The position numbers and the translations under genes were made by a program. Positions 37,521 through 48,632 of a stretch of 64,000 nucleotides of DNA are shown here, piece by piece. Location: contig NC_092520.1 in the NCBI RefSeq assembly GCF_037038585.1, forward strand, positions 2,633,001-2,697,000. The letters run 5' to 3'. Under the pieces are notes generated by a model, which was not told the DNA's origin, ran no database searches, and was given only the letters and a program-made list of their open reading frames with translations. This stretch comes from Patagioenas fasciata (lineage: Eukaryota; Chordata; Aves; Columbiformes; Columbidae). Numbering within the stretch: position 1 is the first letter of the stretch; each line of letters opens with the position of its first letter.

Positions 37521-39564
37521 GAGTCTGGTGGTATGGGGAAAGAAGGCAGCTGGTTGATGGAGAAGCGTCTCTGACGCAGGGCGAGGAGGAAGATGGGTGG
37601 CTTCACCTTGCACTAACGCCATCAGCAGGGTTGAGACCAAACCATGATGCCTCCGTGGTGACTGAGGTGGCCTCTCATTCTTTGGGTTACAGCTGGGCTG
37701 GGAGACTTCCAGGAGAAACATTCATCCAGGCACAAATCCCAGCACTGTAGAGAAGGACCGGAGAGGGGCATGGCGTCCATCTGCTCTACACGGTGGGTGA
37801 GGAGAAGTGGGAGGAAGAGGAAGCAATAGCAATAAACATGTCACCTTCCTCATCGAAAGCACTTGAGAAAAGTCAAGAGCAAGGAAGGGGATCCACAGGT
37901 GACGTGGATCAGCCTGGGAGACAACTGGCATGCAGCGGCTGTGGGCATCGGGGTCATTTCTGGGGGTTTTGGCTTACCCAAGGGCATGAGGCCATGAAGC
38001 CAACCGCAGCTGGTGACATCCCACCTCGGGGTGTCCAAACAGAGCAATAAGTTGTCTCGAAGGCAGCAGTGAGAGTGTTTGGATTTGCAGACAATGCTTG
38101 GGGCCAGTTCGGGTTATTTTTAAATCCTTATACCTAAACGAGGTTTCTTTTTATTTTTCTAAGACGAAAACATCGTTAGGTTTTGATTTTTTCCCTCAAA
38201 CGTGCCAAAAGAGTTACATTCACCCAGCGACGTGTTTGCAACTCTCACATCTCTTGGGCTTTGAGGTCATCACACCAGGCCAATTCCAGAGCCTTCAAAG
38301 AGGTCAGGTGAGGAGATGTGGGGATGAAAATCCCTCCCGGTGCTGCTTGGCGTGGATTTCTAGCCCATGTGTGGTGCTGAGTCAGCGCCCAGATGTCTCT
38401 GTTGGTTCCTCAGCTTTGGCCGTGCCTGGATCACATCTCCAGATGGAGGTGAGGGCAGTGAGGACCAACTCTGGATGGTCACCTTGACCAGGACACAGTG
38501 GTGTAGAGGTCAGACTGGAGGGTGTTTCAGAAGAGCAAGGTGACATGCTGTTGACATCTCCTTGCCATTGGGAGCATCTCCTACCTTGGCTTCTGCTGCC
38601 ATTGGGAGGAGCTACTGGAGCTCCTTCCCATGAGTGTGGTCCAGATGGGAAGAAACTGGTTTAGGGACCCGAGAAGGACTTTTGTTTGGTGCTTGGTGGT
38701 TTGTCAGCTTGGATTTTTGGGGTTTGGTTGGTTCTGCTGGTTTTAAAGATCTAGCGAAGCTCTGGTTGACCTTCCCAACCTCAAGGAGAACAAAGTGGGT
38801 GAAGACTGAACACCAATGCTGTGAGGTGAGGAGGGTGGATTTCTCCCATCTAGTACTTTATGTTGCACTTTGGGTTCAGATAAAAGGGAAAGAGAAAGGA
38901 GAAAAAAGTAAATAATCAGAGGGTTGCCCTGTTGGGTTTGGTGAAGCCAAAGGTTGGCGCATAAAGGACGATGGGACATTTGGAGATACAGATACTACAT
39001 CGTCTTTCCACTCTTTGTAGCACACTAACCTGGGCCAAAAAAAACCCAAGGAACTGAAGATCTCTGACATATGTTTTTTGCTCTCATCGTTGACTTAACG
39101 TTACATACCAGGAGTTGTCTGTCAGTGTTGAAACACATAGGATGGAGTAAGCTCCAGCCACTATGACTTGCAGGGTCTAACAAGCTTCATTATCCCAGCG
39201 TGGGTTCTGCAGAGGACCTTTCCCAGCAGACACCATCCTACCACTGACCTGGGCAACCCTCACTCTTAATTGCTTTAGGAACAACTGCTTAAATCTTGGC
39301 CTGTGGGTAGGAAGGAGATGCCAGGCTTTCTCCTAAAAGTTAAGAAAACACTAAAGAAGGTGAAGTAGAAAAGCCCCACTAGCTGTTTAGTTCTAGTTCC
39401 TTCACTTGGATCAGTAGTAGATACGATGCTCCTCACCTCGTTCTGCCCAGGCAGAAATACTCAGTAACTCAACAAGGGTGTAAAGAGGTGAAATATATGA
39501 TGTCTGTTGGGCAAGAGGCTTTGGTGAGCATGTTTGGCAACTGGTCTTGGGTTTAGGCTTGGAC

Positions 39565-39780
39565 CACCACTTAACTCTAGGGCCACCACATGGCTCCAGG
39601 ATCACTATGTAGCTCCAGAGTCACTATGTAGCTCCAGGGTCACTATGAAGCTCCAGGGCCACCACATATTTCTGGGGCCACCACATGGCTCCAGGGTCAC
39701 CACATGGCTCCAGGGTCACCACATGGCTCCAGGGTCACTACATAGTTCTGGGGCCACCATATGGCTCCAGACTTGGGTAG
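39565..39780. repeat. 19-bp minisatellite, ~11 copies, in FAM168A 3' UTR
   Basis: Units such as GGCTCCAGGGTCACCACAT recur every 19 bp from 39593 to 39764, with two variants carrying TTCTGGGG. Confidence 0.92.
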
Positions 39781-41150
39781 CTCCTTCCCAAGGTGGATTC
39801 ATGGGACCACGATGGTAAGAAGATGCTCCCTGACACCACGATGGGACATGGGACTCGATGTCCCCTCAGCTGTGCCAGCAATGACCTGCAGCCCTGTCCC
39901 CTTCCCCTTTTTGATAGATGGGAGGAAAGCCCATGATCCCAAGTCCTTTCCTTGGCTAAGTCATGGCTTAAGTGAAGGTCCTAGGGAGGTCGTAGCCTGG
40001 TGGGGGTTCCTTTGGTGGGACACACTGATGAGGGCCACCAGCTTCTCAAATATTTCACTCCAGCAAAGCTTTGCTGATGATGTTGGTCAAGGAAAAGGTT
40101 TTCCCATGATGAAGGATCCCACCAGGAGTTGGGGAACACCAGGATGGGTTAAACCATCCTCAGCAAGGCCACCAAAGTGTCTCGGAGATTAGAATTCCAG
40201 CTAAAGTAGAAGGAAAATAGCTCCCAAACCACTGTTACGACCGTTACCCCATCCCTGCTGTCACCTTTGCTTTAAAACATGGGCTGTAACGTGAGATTTG
40301 GGGGAAAAACAGGAATATTAATAGTGGTGGTAGCCCCTTGGAGCTTGCACCCATCCCACCTCCGAGCCCTGAACCCCATGGAGTGACAATTTCCTCCTGT
40401 ATTTTATGCATTATAATAATAATCCAGCCCAGCTTTGTGCAGTTTCGAGCTGTAATTACCATAAAGTGTTATTTAAAGACTTTTGTTTTCATGATGGATG
40501 GTTCAGGGTTGGCATCCATACGGTCCTTCCTGGGTCTTAGAATTTAAAAATCACATTTGGGGGTTTATTTTCAATAGGAAAACCCAACCAGCCGACAATA
40601 GCAATAAGAGCCACTGGATATCCATAAATCCTTCTTTTTTGTTTAGTTTTCTTTCTAGTTGTCGATGTTTTTAGGCTCTCCGTCTATCGGTGACTCTCTC
40701 CCCATCTTCCCTTTGTAGGATCAGGCTCCGGAGACTTTCTCTGCTAACATTCCCATAGGGAAATAAAGGAATATAAAGCCTCTTAAGGAGCTTGGGAGGG
40801 AGGAGAGCTTGGAAAAGGTGGTTTTTTGGGCGTACGGCACTTCCAGATTCACTGCTAATTGGGTAAAATAACCCATTACGGGGACGTTTGCATCTTCCCA
40901 CCGGGGATGGAGTTGGGGGCGAAGGGGGTTCAGGATCTGGGTGACTCGTGGGGTCCAGAGCCATCGGGAAGCAAAGAGAGGAAGGGGAAACAAAGGAGAT
41001 GTTGGGGTGCAGGATGGCACCCAAACCCTCCCGTCCCCGCGGTACGGAGCAAACCTGCCCCTCTTTCTACGTAATCGACTTCTTAGAATTCACTTCGACC
41101 GCCGCGCCAGTTCGTTTTTAAATATTATTGGACCTCTTAAGCAGAAATGA

Positions 41151-41156
41151 AATAAA
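41151..41156 (+). terminator. Candidate polyadenylation signal AATAAA for FAM168A
   Basis: AATAAA in an AT-rich context following about 4.9 kb of putative 3' UTR. It is one of two candidate ends. Confidence 0.4.
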
Positions 41157-41488
41157 TATAAAATATTAAATGAAATTTTAAAAAAGTATTAAAAACCAAG
41201 AGTAACCATTGTCTTCCAAGTCTAAGTCTCTAAGGCATGTAGGGAACATGGCCTTGAACTGACGCCCTGGAAAGCCCCACAGCCTCCGTTTGTCCATCTC
41301 AAGTGTAAATTCGTTATCTTTTGGTTTTCTCCCCCTGTTTATTTCCTGTTCTGGTTTTGGTTCTGAAGATCAGGTCATGATCTCCCTGACAGATTTCAGC
41401 CAAGAGTTTGTAACTGTACGATATTTACTGTAAGATGTAGAACATTCGATAACTATTAAAATGTTTCCAAAAAAAAAAAAGGAAAAAA

Positions 41489-41498
41489 AATAAATAAA
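41489..41498 (+). terminator. Candidate distal polyadenylation signals AATAAATAAA
   Basis: Two overlapping AATAAA hexamers follow an A-rich run at 41469-41490. They are the last good signals before GC-richer intergenic sequence. The A-rich genomic context means oligo-dT mispriming could mimic a transcript end here. Confidence 0.45.
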
Positions 41499-41500
41499 AG

Positions 41501-42824
41501 AGCCTGAGAGGGTTTGGTGGTTGGTTTTTCGGTGCGGGGATGTGATGGAGAAGTCAACGGGATTGGCCGTAAACCCATTTCTAGGTTGGTGGTGGAGCTT
41601 GAGGGTCTCCAACCCAACCTTGGGTGGGTTGTCCCACTGAACTCAACGTGGCCAAGCCAACGTGATCCTATAGAAACAGCTCCTATGGGGATTGGAGTGG
41701 AGGATCTTTATGTTCTCCTGGGCTGATGGAGATGGTGGATAGAGGAGATGTGGACGCAGGAGACCAGCCTTGGCCAAAACAAGCCCCCTGGTTGGGTGTT
41801 TGGTGAGGTGGGACTCGTCCCATGATCCAGGCAGTGTCCGAGACTACAAGGTTGAGTGCTGGCAGCTGGTGATAGAGGGAAATCAAGAGCTCATGATGTT
41901 CCTGGAGAAGCTTCAGTTCAACAGAGCCGGAAGGTGACTATCAGTGGCATCCTGGTTGCGTGATGTCCTCCGTTGCGTGATGCCGTGGAGATGTGTTCCA
42001 ACGTCATGTCTCCCGGAGACGCTCTGCATCAGGCCACCACACCATGGCCACCACCACCGGCGTCACGGCTCCGGGAAACACTTTCCATTAGGCCACCACG
42101 TTGTGGCCACTATCGGACCTTGGGGACAGGGAATCCTCCTCACCAGCTGGGCATGTTGAATTTGCCGTGCCGCCGGTGGACACCTCACTAGCGGAAGCAG
42201 AAGCCAAGCTGCCACCTCCACTGCTTCGTGACACCAAGATCGGCTTTCATGTGGTCCCCAACGTCCTCCATCCCCATGTGGGGTCTTGGTGGGTGTCATC
42301 GTCCCCCTGAGGCAGCCCCCAGGCCAGGTGCCACCTATGGAGGACACAGGATTGACCATGTGAGGCAGGATCGGGCCCTTTGCATCACCTGAGGTGGCAG
42401 GAGCCACACAGTGTCACTCCCTGAGCCAACGTCAAGGATGGCTGTCACCGCCCAGGGACATCCCATGTTGGAGAGGACACCCCCAGGTGTCTCCACCCCC
42501 AGTAGCTGGTCCAGGACCCCCACGGGGACGCTGAGACCCTGCAGGATTTGGCCACGTGCTCACCAGGGTCACAGTATCCCCAAATGGCTGGGGACAGCGT
42601 GGAGGGACTGGAGGGGACACGGTGTCTGGGATGGTCCCTGGGTTGCAGTGGTCACTGCCCATCGCTGTCACGAGCTGCATGGGCTCAGCTCAGAGGTGAC
42701 AGCAGGACAGGTAGCTCCGACACTCATGCACGAGGTCACCTCGTGTCCCCATGGGCTGGCAGGATGTCACCAGCCTCGGCAGGGCGCAGGTGGGCACCCA
42801 TGGGTGCTGCACCCCAGCTGGAGG
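41501..42824. other. Intergenic sequence between FAM168A and the TG-rich array
   Basis: GC-richer unique sequence with scattered repeats of GCCACCAC-like words near 42030-42110. No exon of RELT or another gene could be recognised on either strand. Confidence 0.5.
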
Positions 42825-44935
42825 GTGCACGTGTGTGTGTGTGTGCAGAGCTACATGTGCAAATATGGGTGTATTTGCATGTGTGTGTGACTGCATATAC
42901 ATGTGTGCACATGTATGTGTGCACAGCTGGGTTTGCATGTGCACATGTTCATCCATGCATACGTTTGTATGTACAACCATGTGTGAACAGCTCTTGCACA
43001 CATCTCCACGTGTGTATCCACATGTACAAAGCTCAACATGAAGATTTGCATGTGTGCATGACTGCATATGTGTGTGCACATACACATGTGCGTGTGTTTG
43101 TGCATGTTTGCGAGTGCAGCAGGGTGTGAATGCATGTTGTATGTACCTCCGTGTGCATGCACACTCAGAGAGTTCCTTGTGCAAATGTGGGGCTGTTTGC
43201 ATGTGTGTGACTGTGTATATGTGTGTGCATGTACATATGTGCGTGTGCACACGTGTATGTGCAGAGGTGGGTTTGCTTGTGCACATGCTCGTCCAGATGT
43301 TTGTTCGCCTGTGCAGCTGTGTGACCAGCTGTTCTGCACATCTCCATGCATATATGCACACATGTAGAGCTCCATGTGCACATTTACACGCGTGCATGAC
43401 TGCATATGTGTGCGCATGTACATATGTATGTTTGCAGGGGGGTTGCATGTGCATTTATGCACCTGTTAGTGTGCATGTTTGCGTGTGCAGTGGGGTGTGA
43501 ACACGTGTTGCATGCACATCCATGTCCGTGCAGACTTACAGAGCAATTTGTGCAAATGGGGGGGTGTTTGCATGCCTGTGTGTGGCTACATACATGTGTG
43601 CCTGTACATACATGCATGTGCACATGTACACAGGCAGGGGCGGGTTTGCATGTGCACATGTTCATTAATGCATATGTTGGATGTGCAGCGGGGTGTGAAC
43701 CGCTGATGTGTGCACATCCATGTGTATGCACACTCATAACCCTCCATGTGCAAGTGTGGAGATGTGTGCATGTACATATGTGCAGGTGCACACGTATATG
43801 TGCAGAAGCCGGTTTGCACATGCACGTGTCCATCAGTGCATAGGTTTGCATGTGCAGCTGTGTGTGAACAGTTGCTGTGTGCACATCTCTGTGTGTCTGC
43901 ACACTCACAGAGCTCTGTGTGCGTGTTTGCATGCGTGGAGGATTGCATATATCTGTGCATGTACATAGGTGTACACATGTATGCATGCAGAGGGGGGTTT
44001 GCAGATGCATTTATACACGTGTTTGTGCACATCTGTGTGTGTGTGTGCACATGCATGCACACTTACAGAGCTCCATGTGCAAGTGTGGGTCTGTTTGCAT
44101 GCGTGTGTGTACATGTGCAGAGATGGGTTTCTGTGTGTATTTATGCAAGCATTCATCGATGCATATGTGTATATGCACACGTGGCAGTGTGTGAACAGGT
44201 TCACATGTGCACATGCGCGTGTACGCACACTTAAAAAGCTTCACATGCAAGTGTGCCCACGTTTGCACGTGTGTCACTGTAAATGCGTGTATGTGCATCA
44301 TGTGTGTGCAGTGGCTTTGTATGTGCACGTGTTCATCAATGCATACGTGTGTGTGTGCACGTCCAGCAGTGTCCAAACAGGTGTCAGGTGCCTGTCTGTG
44401 TGTTTGTGCACGTGCATGCACACTTAGAGAGCTCCAAATGCAAGTGCAGGTATGTATGTGCAAACATATACACATGCAGAGGTGGGTTTGTATGTGCACA
44501 TGTTCATCCATGCATACATTGGCATGTGCAGCGGTGTGCGAACAGTTGCTGTGTGCACTTATCTGTGTGTCTGTGCACCCAGAGTGCTCCGTGTGCATGT
44601 TTGCATGTGTGAAGGATTGCATATGTGTGCATCCATGTACATACGTGTACACGTGTATGGACACAGAGGTGGGTTTGCATGTGCACATTTGGCCGTGCAT
44701 ACATTTGCATATGCAGTGGTGTGTGACCAAGTGTCATGTGTATGCACACGTACAGAGCTCCACGTGCATGTTTGCATGACTACGCATGTGCATATACGCA
44801 TGTGTATGTGCTTACGTGTGTGTGCAGAGGTGGCTTTGCACGTGCATTTGTGCACGTTCCTCCCTGCATATATGTGCATATGTGCAGCATCATGTGAACG
44901 AGTGCACATGTACACATTAATATGATTGTGCACGT
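42825..44935. repeat. TG/CA-rich tandem array, unit ~160-190 bp
   Basis: The landmark GAGGTGGGTTTGCATGTGCA recurs (with variation) near 42929, 43269, 43436, 43642, 43810, 43994, 44125, 44308, 44484, 44670 and 44829. It is followed each time by a TTCATCCATGCATA-like word. The array is dense in TGTGCA and TGCATG. Long ORFs in several frames here are by-products of the composition. Confidence 0.85.
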
Positions 44936-45424
44936 GTATACCCCCTGTCCTGCCTCAGTGTCCCCTCAGTGTGTCCCCAGTTTTTGCATGGCTATAATAT
45001 GCATGGTCTGTATATAAGTACACATATGCATAGCATTTTATGCATATATGGGTGCACGATTAGACATGTAAATGTATGCAAATGTGCTGTATAGTGGCAT
45101 ACGGGCATTTGCATATGTGCTTTACGCATGTTGTAGGGGCATATACAAGTGTAGCTCTATGTGAGTGTGCAAACATATAAGGGATGGGAGGATATTAAAG
45201 CACTGGGTGCTGCAGAACACCCCAGGGACCACCAGCACTCACTCCCCGGCCCCCTACAGCACCTTAAACACAGGGGGGTGGGAGGGAAGGGGGTTGATCC
45301 CCACCCAACCCAATTTTTAAAGTACTTTTTAAGCCTCCCACCTCCTGGAAGAGGCTTGGTGGTGATGGGCTGCTCTATCCTCACTAATCAACCAGTGCCC
45401 TCATTAGGTTTCAGAGTTAACGCT

Positions 45425-48400
45425 CTATCCTCCAGCCTCCTGAAGCCCCAGCACCCTCCCTCTGCTCGTCCTCACCTCGGGGGGTCCATCGGTGCTTTTC
45501 AACCATGGGGGCCGCATCCCGCTAGCAGCGGGGAGGGGACCACGGGGTGGCTCACCCCCCACCTCGCTCCTCATCTCGGGGATCCGGGACACCCGAAACC
45601 TGTTGGGGGGGCATCACATCAGCCTGTCCCCACCCTGGGGGTGGGGGAGACACACACCAGGGGGCGTCCCCCCCCATTACCTGCCAATGGAGAGGATGGT
45701 GACCTCGCTGGGACGACCTCCAGGTTTGGGGACCTTGGTGGCACCGAGCGGTGGCAGAACCTCGGGCCACCTCTGGCTGCAGCGGGCGCATGGGGCAGGA
45801 CCCTGCACGGTGTGGAGATGCTGCTGGTGCCGGCAGGAGAGGGGAAACTGAGGCAGGAGGTGCAGCCTGGGAAGTTGGGGTGCGGGGGGAAGATGCCATC
45901 AGCATGGGGTTGGTCCCACCACTAGGGGGTCCTCAGTGCAGCTTTGGTGGGGGGGGGTCTTACTTATTTGGGGGGGTGCAGCCTGGTGACATCAGCTGTT
46001 GGTTGTGATGCTCTTTCAGCAGCTCCTCCAGCGCCGCAGCGTTTTCTGTAGGTGGGGGACACCCAGGGGAGGGTCACCAGGGTCCAACTCATGTCACCCC
46101 CTCCCCAGGGACCCCCCCGACCTTTCTTCTCGGTGATCAACCGCACCAGCACCCCAATAGTGTCCTCGTTGGCATCCTCCAGCTGGTAGATGGAGCTGGG
46201 ACCTGGAGAAAGAAGTTGGGGGGACTCAATGATGGGGGATAAACCCCGCTCAGGGACGAGCAGGATGCGCTGGGACAATAAGGACCAGGAGCCACGGGGA
46301 TGGGCAGAGCAAGGCAAAATGGATGAACGATGGATGCAACATCACCGCAAAGTGCCGGTGACACAACCGGGGCTCACCGGTGCCACCTGGGGGGGGCTCC
46401 TTGCTGGCGGTGCAGTGGTACCCCCTCTTCTTCAGCAGGTTGCAGACCAAGATGCCCAACAAGCCCATGGCGCAGAAGACCGGGACGATGGTCAGCACCG
46501 CCACCTGTGCCGCTGCGTCCTCCTCTTCCTCACCCATCAGCGTCACCCGTGTCCCGTTGGCCCCCGCCGGCCAGCCCGGCGTTTCGGGGCTGCGGACTCG
46601 CCGCTGGACTGGGGGGAGGCAGCAGATAAGCTCCCAAGTGGGGTATTTTTGGGATTAAATCCTGTTTTCCCATGAGCCCCCCGCAGGGTTCACCCCCGGA
46701 TAAACTGAAGCCACTCATGTCATGAGCTGAGACGTTCTCAGCTGCCACATCCCAGCAGGACATCACCGCTCCGCCTTGAAAAGGACACATCTCACGGGGT
46801 CCCCAGGGTGAACATCAGCCCAACAGGTACCCACAAAACCAGGGTGACACCCCCAGCCTGGGCACCCCAGGGTGCTGCAGGGAGCGGTGGTGCAGGGCAG
46901 ACACCGGCCCCGGGGCTCCCTCTCCCCTTCAGGGCTGTAAAACTTGTGGGGTGGGAGGGGGCTCACGATCTGTCCCTGGCGCAGCATCACAGCTCGGGGG
47001 GGTTGGCAGCATCACCCCCTGGGCTCACCCCGGCAGGGAGGCTCTGCAGCAGCTGTCGGTCACTGCCGTCCCCAGTGCCACCAGGACCCTGTTCCCATCC
47101 CGGCAGCAGGTGTGAGTGGGGCAGGGAACCTCCCCCGGAGAGAAGGTGCCCAGGGGACACGCTCAGCACATCCCCCCCGTGCCCTGCACTGAGACACAGG
47201 CCTGCTTGGAGGGGACAGGGATGTGAGTGATGGCCCCATCCTGTCCCTGTCCCTCCAGGGGAGACAGGCTGAGAGTTAGGGTGTTCAGCTGGAGAAGAGA
47301 AGCTCCAGGGAGACCTTAGTGCGGCCTTTCCGGACTTAAAAGGGACCGAGAAGAAAGATGGGGACAGACTTTGAGCAGGGCCTGTTGTGATAGGACAAGG
47401 GGTGATGGTTTTAAACTAAAGGAGGGAGATTCAGGCCAGACATGAGGAAGAAATTGTTGCCCCTGAGGGTGGTGAGAGCCTGGCCCAGGTTGGGCAGAGA
47501 GGTGGTGGCTGAACCATCCCTGGAGACATCCCAGGCCAGGCTGGACGGGGCTCTGAGCAACCTGAGCTGGTGAAGATGTCCCTGCTCATGGCAGGGGGGG
47601 CACTGGGGGAGCTGGGAAGGTCCCTTCCAACCCAAACCCTTCTGTGATTCTGTGTTGTGCTGCAGGCAGTCATGGCCTTACCCCAGTGGGCTCCTCTCCA
47701 GGGGGACATCCCGGTGTCCCCTGCTCCTGGGGATCACAGCTCCTGGCTCCTGCACTGGGTCTGCTCAGCACCTGTGGGAGAAGCAGAGAGCAGTGCTCAG
47801 TGCCAGCTGTGTGGGTGGTGATGTGGCAGAGGTGACCCCATCACAAGTGACGTGACAGCTGCAAACCTGTCGCAGGGACTGCAGCAGATGCAAACCCACC
47901 AGCAACAGCATGCGTGCAAACCCATCACATGCACCATGGTGAACGCATGGAGGGCGTTGGGCTCTGACAAGCGCCAGGAGCAGAGGAAACGGCCTCAAGT
48001 GGCGCCAGGGGAGGTTGAGGTTGGATGTGGGGAACAATTTCTTCCCCAAAGGGCTGTGGGGCATTGGAACAGGCTGCCCAGGGCAGTGCTGGAGTCACCA
48101 TCCCTGGAGGGTTGGACAGACGGACATGAGGTTCTCAGGGATGTGGGGCAGTGCCAGGGGTGGGGGAACAGTTGGACTCAATGATCTTGAGGGTCTCTTC
48201 CAACCCAATTGATTCTATGATTCTATAATTCAATGATGGATCCAAACCCACCACAACCCTCACTCAGGCCAAGCCCCCCAAGGGAGCAGCCCTGGCCCCT
48301 GTGGTACCCACAGGGCGCATCCCAAGAGCATCTCGACCATGGGACCACACGGTGGCCCCAGGGGGAGCAGTGAGGGAGAACCCACGTTCCAAATGAGCCC

Positions 48401-48632
48401 CTGCCCTGCAAGAAGCTTTGTCAAAGGAGACAGAAGGAGGAGGAAGGATTTTCTGGGGAAAAAAACCCACGCTCTTCCCAAATTAAGCACCTCCCCAGGG
48501 CTGAGCTGCTGCACATTGCTGTGTGATGCCGGGATGGGTTTGGGCACCAGGGGAGCCGAAAGCAGAGATGAACAGGGATGGGATGGATGGGGCCGTACTC
48601 ACCCCCAGGGCAAGGACGAGCCACCAGTGCAT
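45425..48632 (-). CDS. RELT: RELT TNF receptor superfamily member, interrupted by an in-frame TGA
   Basis: Nine coding exons on the minus strand: 48603-48632, 47682-47771, 47029-47183, 46831-46934, 46378-46608, 46122-46202, 45964-46045, 45681-45866 and 45476-45599 (or to a TAG at 45425). All phases agree. The product is a type I membrane protein: signal peptide [10 protein letters not shown], cysteine-rich ectodomain ([31 protein letters not shown]), transmembrane segment [16 protein letters not shown], then the conserved RELT tail ([30 protein letters not shown]) and an RFRV motif, which in RELT-family proteins binds OXSR1/SPAK kinases. Total is about 361-377 codons against about 430 in human. 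Oddities: a TGA at 47163-47165 where human RELT has Arg, and no exon for the usual terminal residues. It may be a damaged allele, a pseudogene in progress or a sequence error; the other exons look intact. Confidence 0.9.
45476..45599 (-). CDS. RELT: RELT exon 9: RFRV motif
   Basis: Acceptor ccaacag. The exon encodes [19 protein letters not shown] then [15 protein letters not shown]. It carries the RFRV motif known to dock OXSR1/SPAK. Either a donor (gtgagg at 45475) leads to an exon not found here, or the frame reads through 16 more codons to TAG at 45425-45427. The expected C-terminus (YVVRLSESNLVI in human) was not found. Confidence 0.8.
45681..45866 (-). CDS. RELT: RELT exon 8: HLHTVQG...CSQRWPEVL...EVTILSIGR
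   Basis: A 186-nt exon with acceptor aacttcccag and donor gtaatg. It encodes [38 protein letters not shown] and [11 protein letters not shown]. It aligns with human HLHTVQG, CSRCSQ, WPEVL and EITILSVGR. Confidence 0.9.
45964..46045 (-). CDS. RELT: RELT exon 7: [12 protein letters not shown]
   Basis: An 82-nt exon with acceptor cccacctacag and donor gtaaga. It encodes [20 protein letters not shown] then GCTPPN. It continues the conserved block of the cytoplasmic tail. Confidence 0.92.
46122..46202 (-). CDS. RELT: RELT exon 6: [19 protein letters not shown]
   Basis: An 81-nt exon with acceptor ctttctccag and donor gtcggg. It encodes [20 protein letters not shown] then LITEKK, the most conserved block of the RELT cytoplasmic tail. 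Confidence 0.95.
46378..46608 (-). CDS. RELT: RELT exon 5: juxtamembrane and transmembrane segment
   Basis: A 231-nt exon with acceptor ctccccccag and donor gtgagc. It encodes a linker with an Asn-Gly-Thr glycosylation site, then [39 protein letters not shown] and [11 protein letters not shown]. The hydrophobic stretch is the single transmembrane helix, followed by a basic stop-transfer sequence. Confidence 0.93.
46831..46934 (-). CDS. RELT: RELT exon 4: cysteine-rich membrane-proximal region
   Basis: A 104-nt exon with acceptor caagttttacag and donor gtacct. It encodes [19 protein letters not shown] followed by [15 protein letters not shown]. Cys spacing fits a TNFR-type repeat. Phase 2 in and phase 1 out match the flanking exons. 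Confidence 0.8.
47029..47183 (-). CDS. RELT: RELT exon 3: cysteine-rich domain with in-frame TGA
   Basis: A 155-nt exon with acceptor gtgtctcagtgcag (phase 0) and donor gtgagc (phase 2). It reads GTGGMC, stop, [20 protein letters not shown], then [18 protein letters not shown] and RASLPG. The stop (47163-47165) replaces the Arg of human LCRPCPPGTF, consistent with a CGA-to-TGA change. Frames before and after the stop both agree with neighbouring exons. Confidence 0.8.
47255..47660 (+). mobile_element. CR1 3' fragment in RELT intron 2
   Basis: GACAGGCTGAGAGTTAGGGT to the tail AACCCTTCTGTGATTCTGTG. It lies antisense to RELT and ends about 20 bp from the exon 2 donor. Confidence 0.88.
47682..47771 (-). 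CDS. RELT: RELT exon 2: end of signal region and CPPGEEP
   Basis: A 90-nt exon, phase 0 on both sides, with acceptor ttctcccacag and donor gtaagg. It encodes [17 protein letters not shown] and [17 protein letters not shown] is shared with human RELT at the start of the first cysteine-rich domain. Confidence 0.85.
47970..48235 (+). mobile_element. CR1 3' fragment in RELT intron 1
   Basis: AAGCGCCAGGAGCAGAGGAA through GATTCTATGATTCTATAATT. Confidence 0.88.

Larger units (their letters stand above)
36213..41500 (+). other. FAM168A: FAM168A terminal exon: long 3' UTR
   Basis: Acceptor tgctctcttccag is followed by sequence resembling the known FAM168A 3' UTR (TCAGACATTGTATGCAACTA, then an A-rich tract near 36300-36331). 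No coding frame is evident. Candidate AATAAA signals lie at 41151-41156 and at 41489-41498 (two overlapping), so the transcript probably ends near 41.2 or 41.5 kb. The region contains a 31-bp minisatellite (37150-37520) and a 19-bp minisatellite (39565-39780). The exact 3' end is inferred. Confidence 0.75.

Noticed and set aside
36771-37721. Minus-strand ORFs with repeated SSDQPLDLEKLFRP-like motifs
   Set aside because: A 31-bp unit read in successive frames; the region is the 3' UTR of FAM168A.
42690-43454. 254-residue minus-strand ORF (and overlapping plus-strand ORFs up to 193 residues) rich in Cys, His, Thr and Met
   Set aside because: All lie in the TG/CA tandem array. Open frames occur on both strands because the repeat words lack stops, and there is no conserved domain or splice context.
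45161-45925. 254-residue plus-strand ORF
   Set aside because: It is antisense to RELT exons 8 and 9, whose splice sites and homology are clear on the minus strand.
47163-47165. TGA read as selenocysteine
   Set aside because: RELT is not a known selenoprotein, the human residue is Arg, and no SECIS element was recognised. A CpG transition is simpler.
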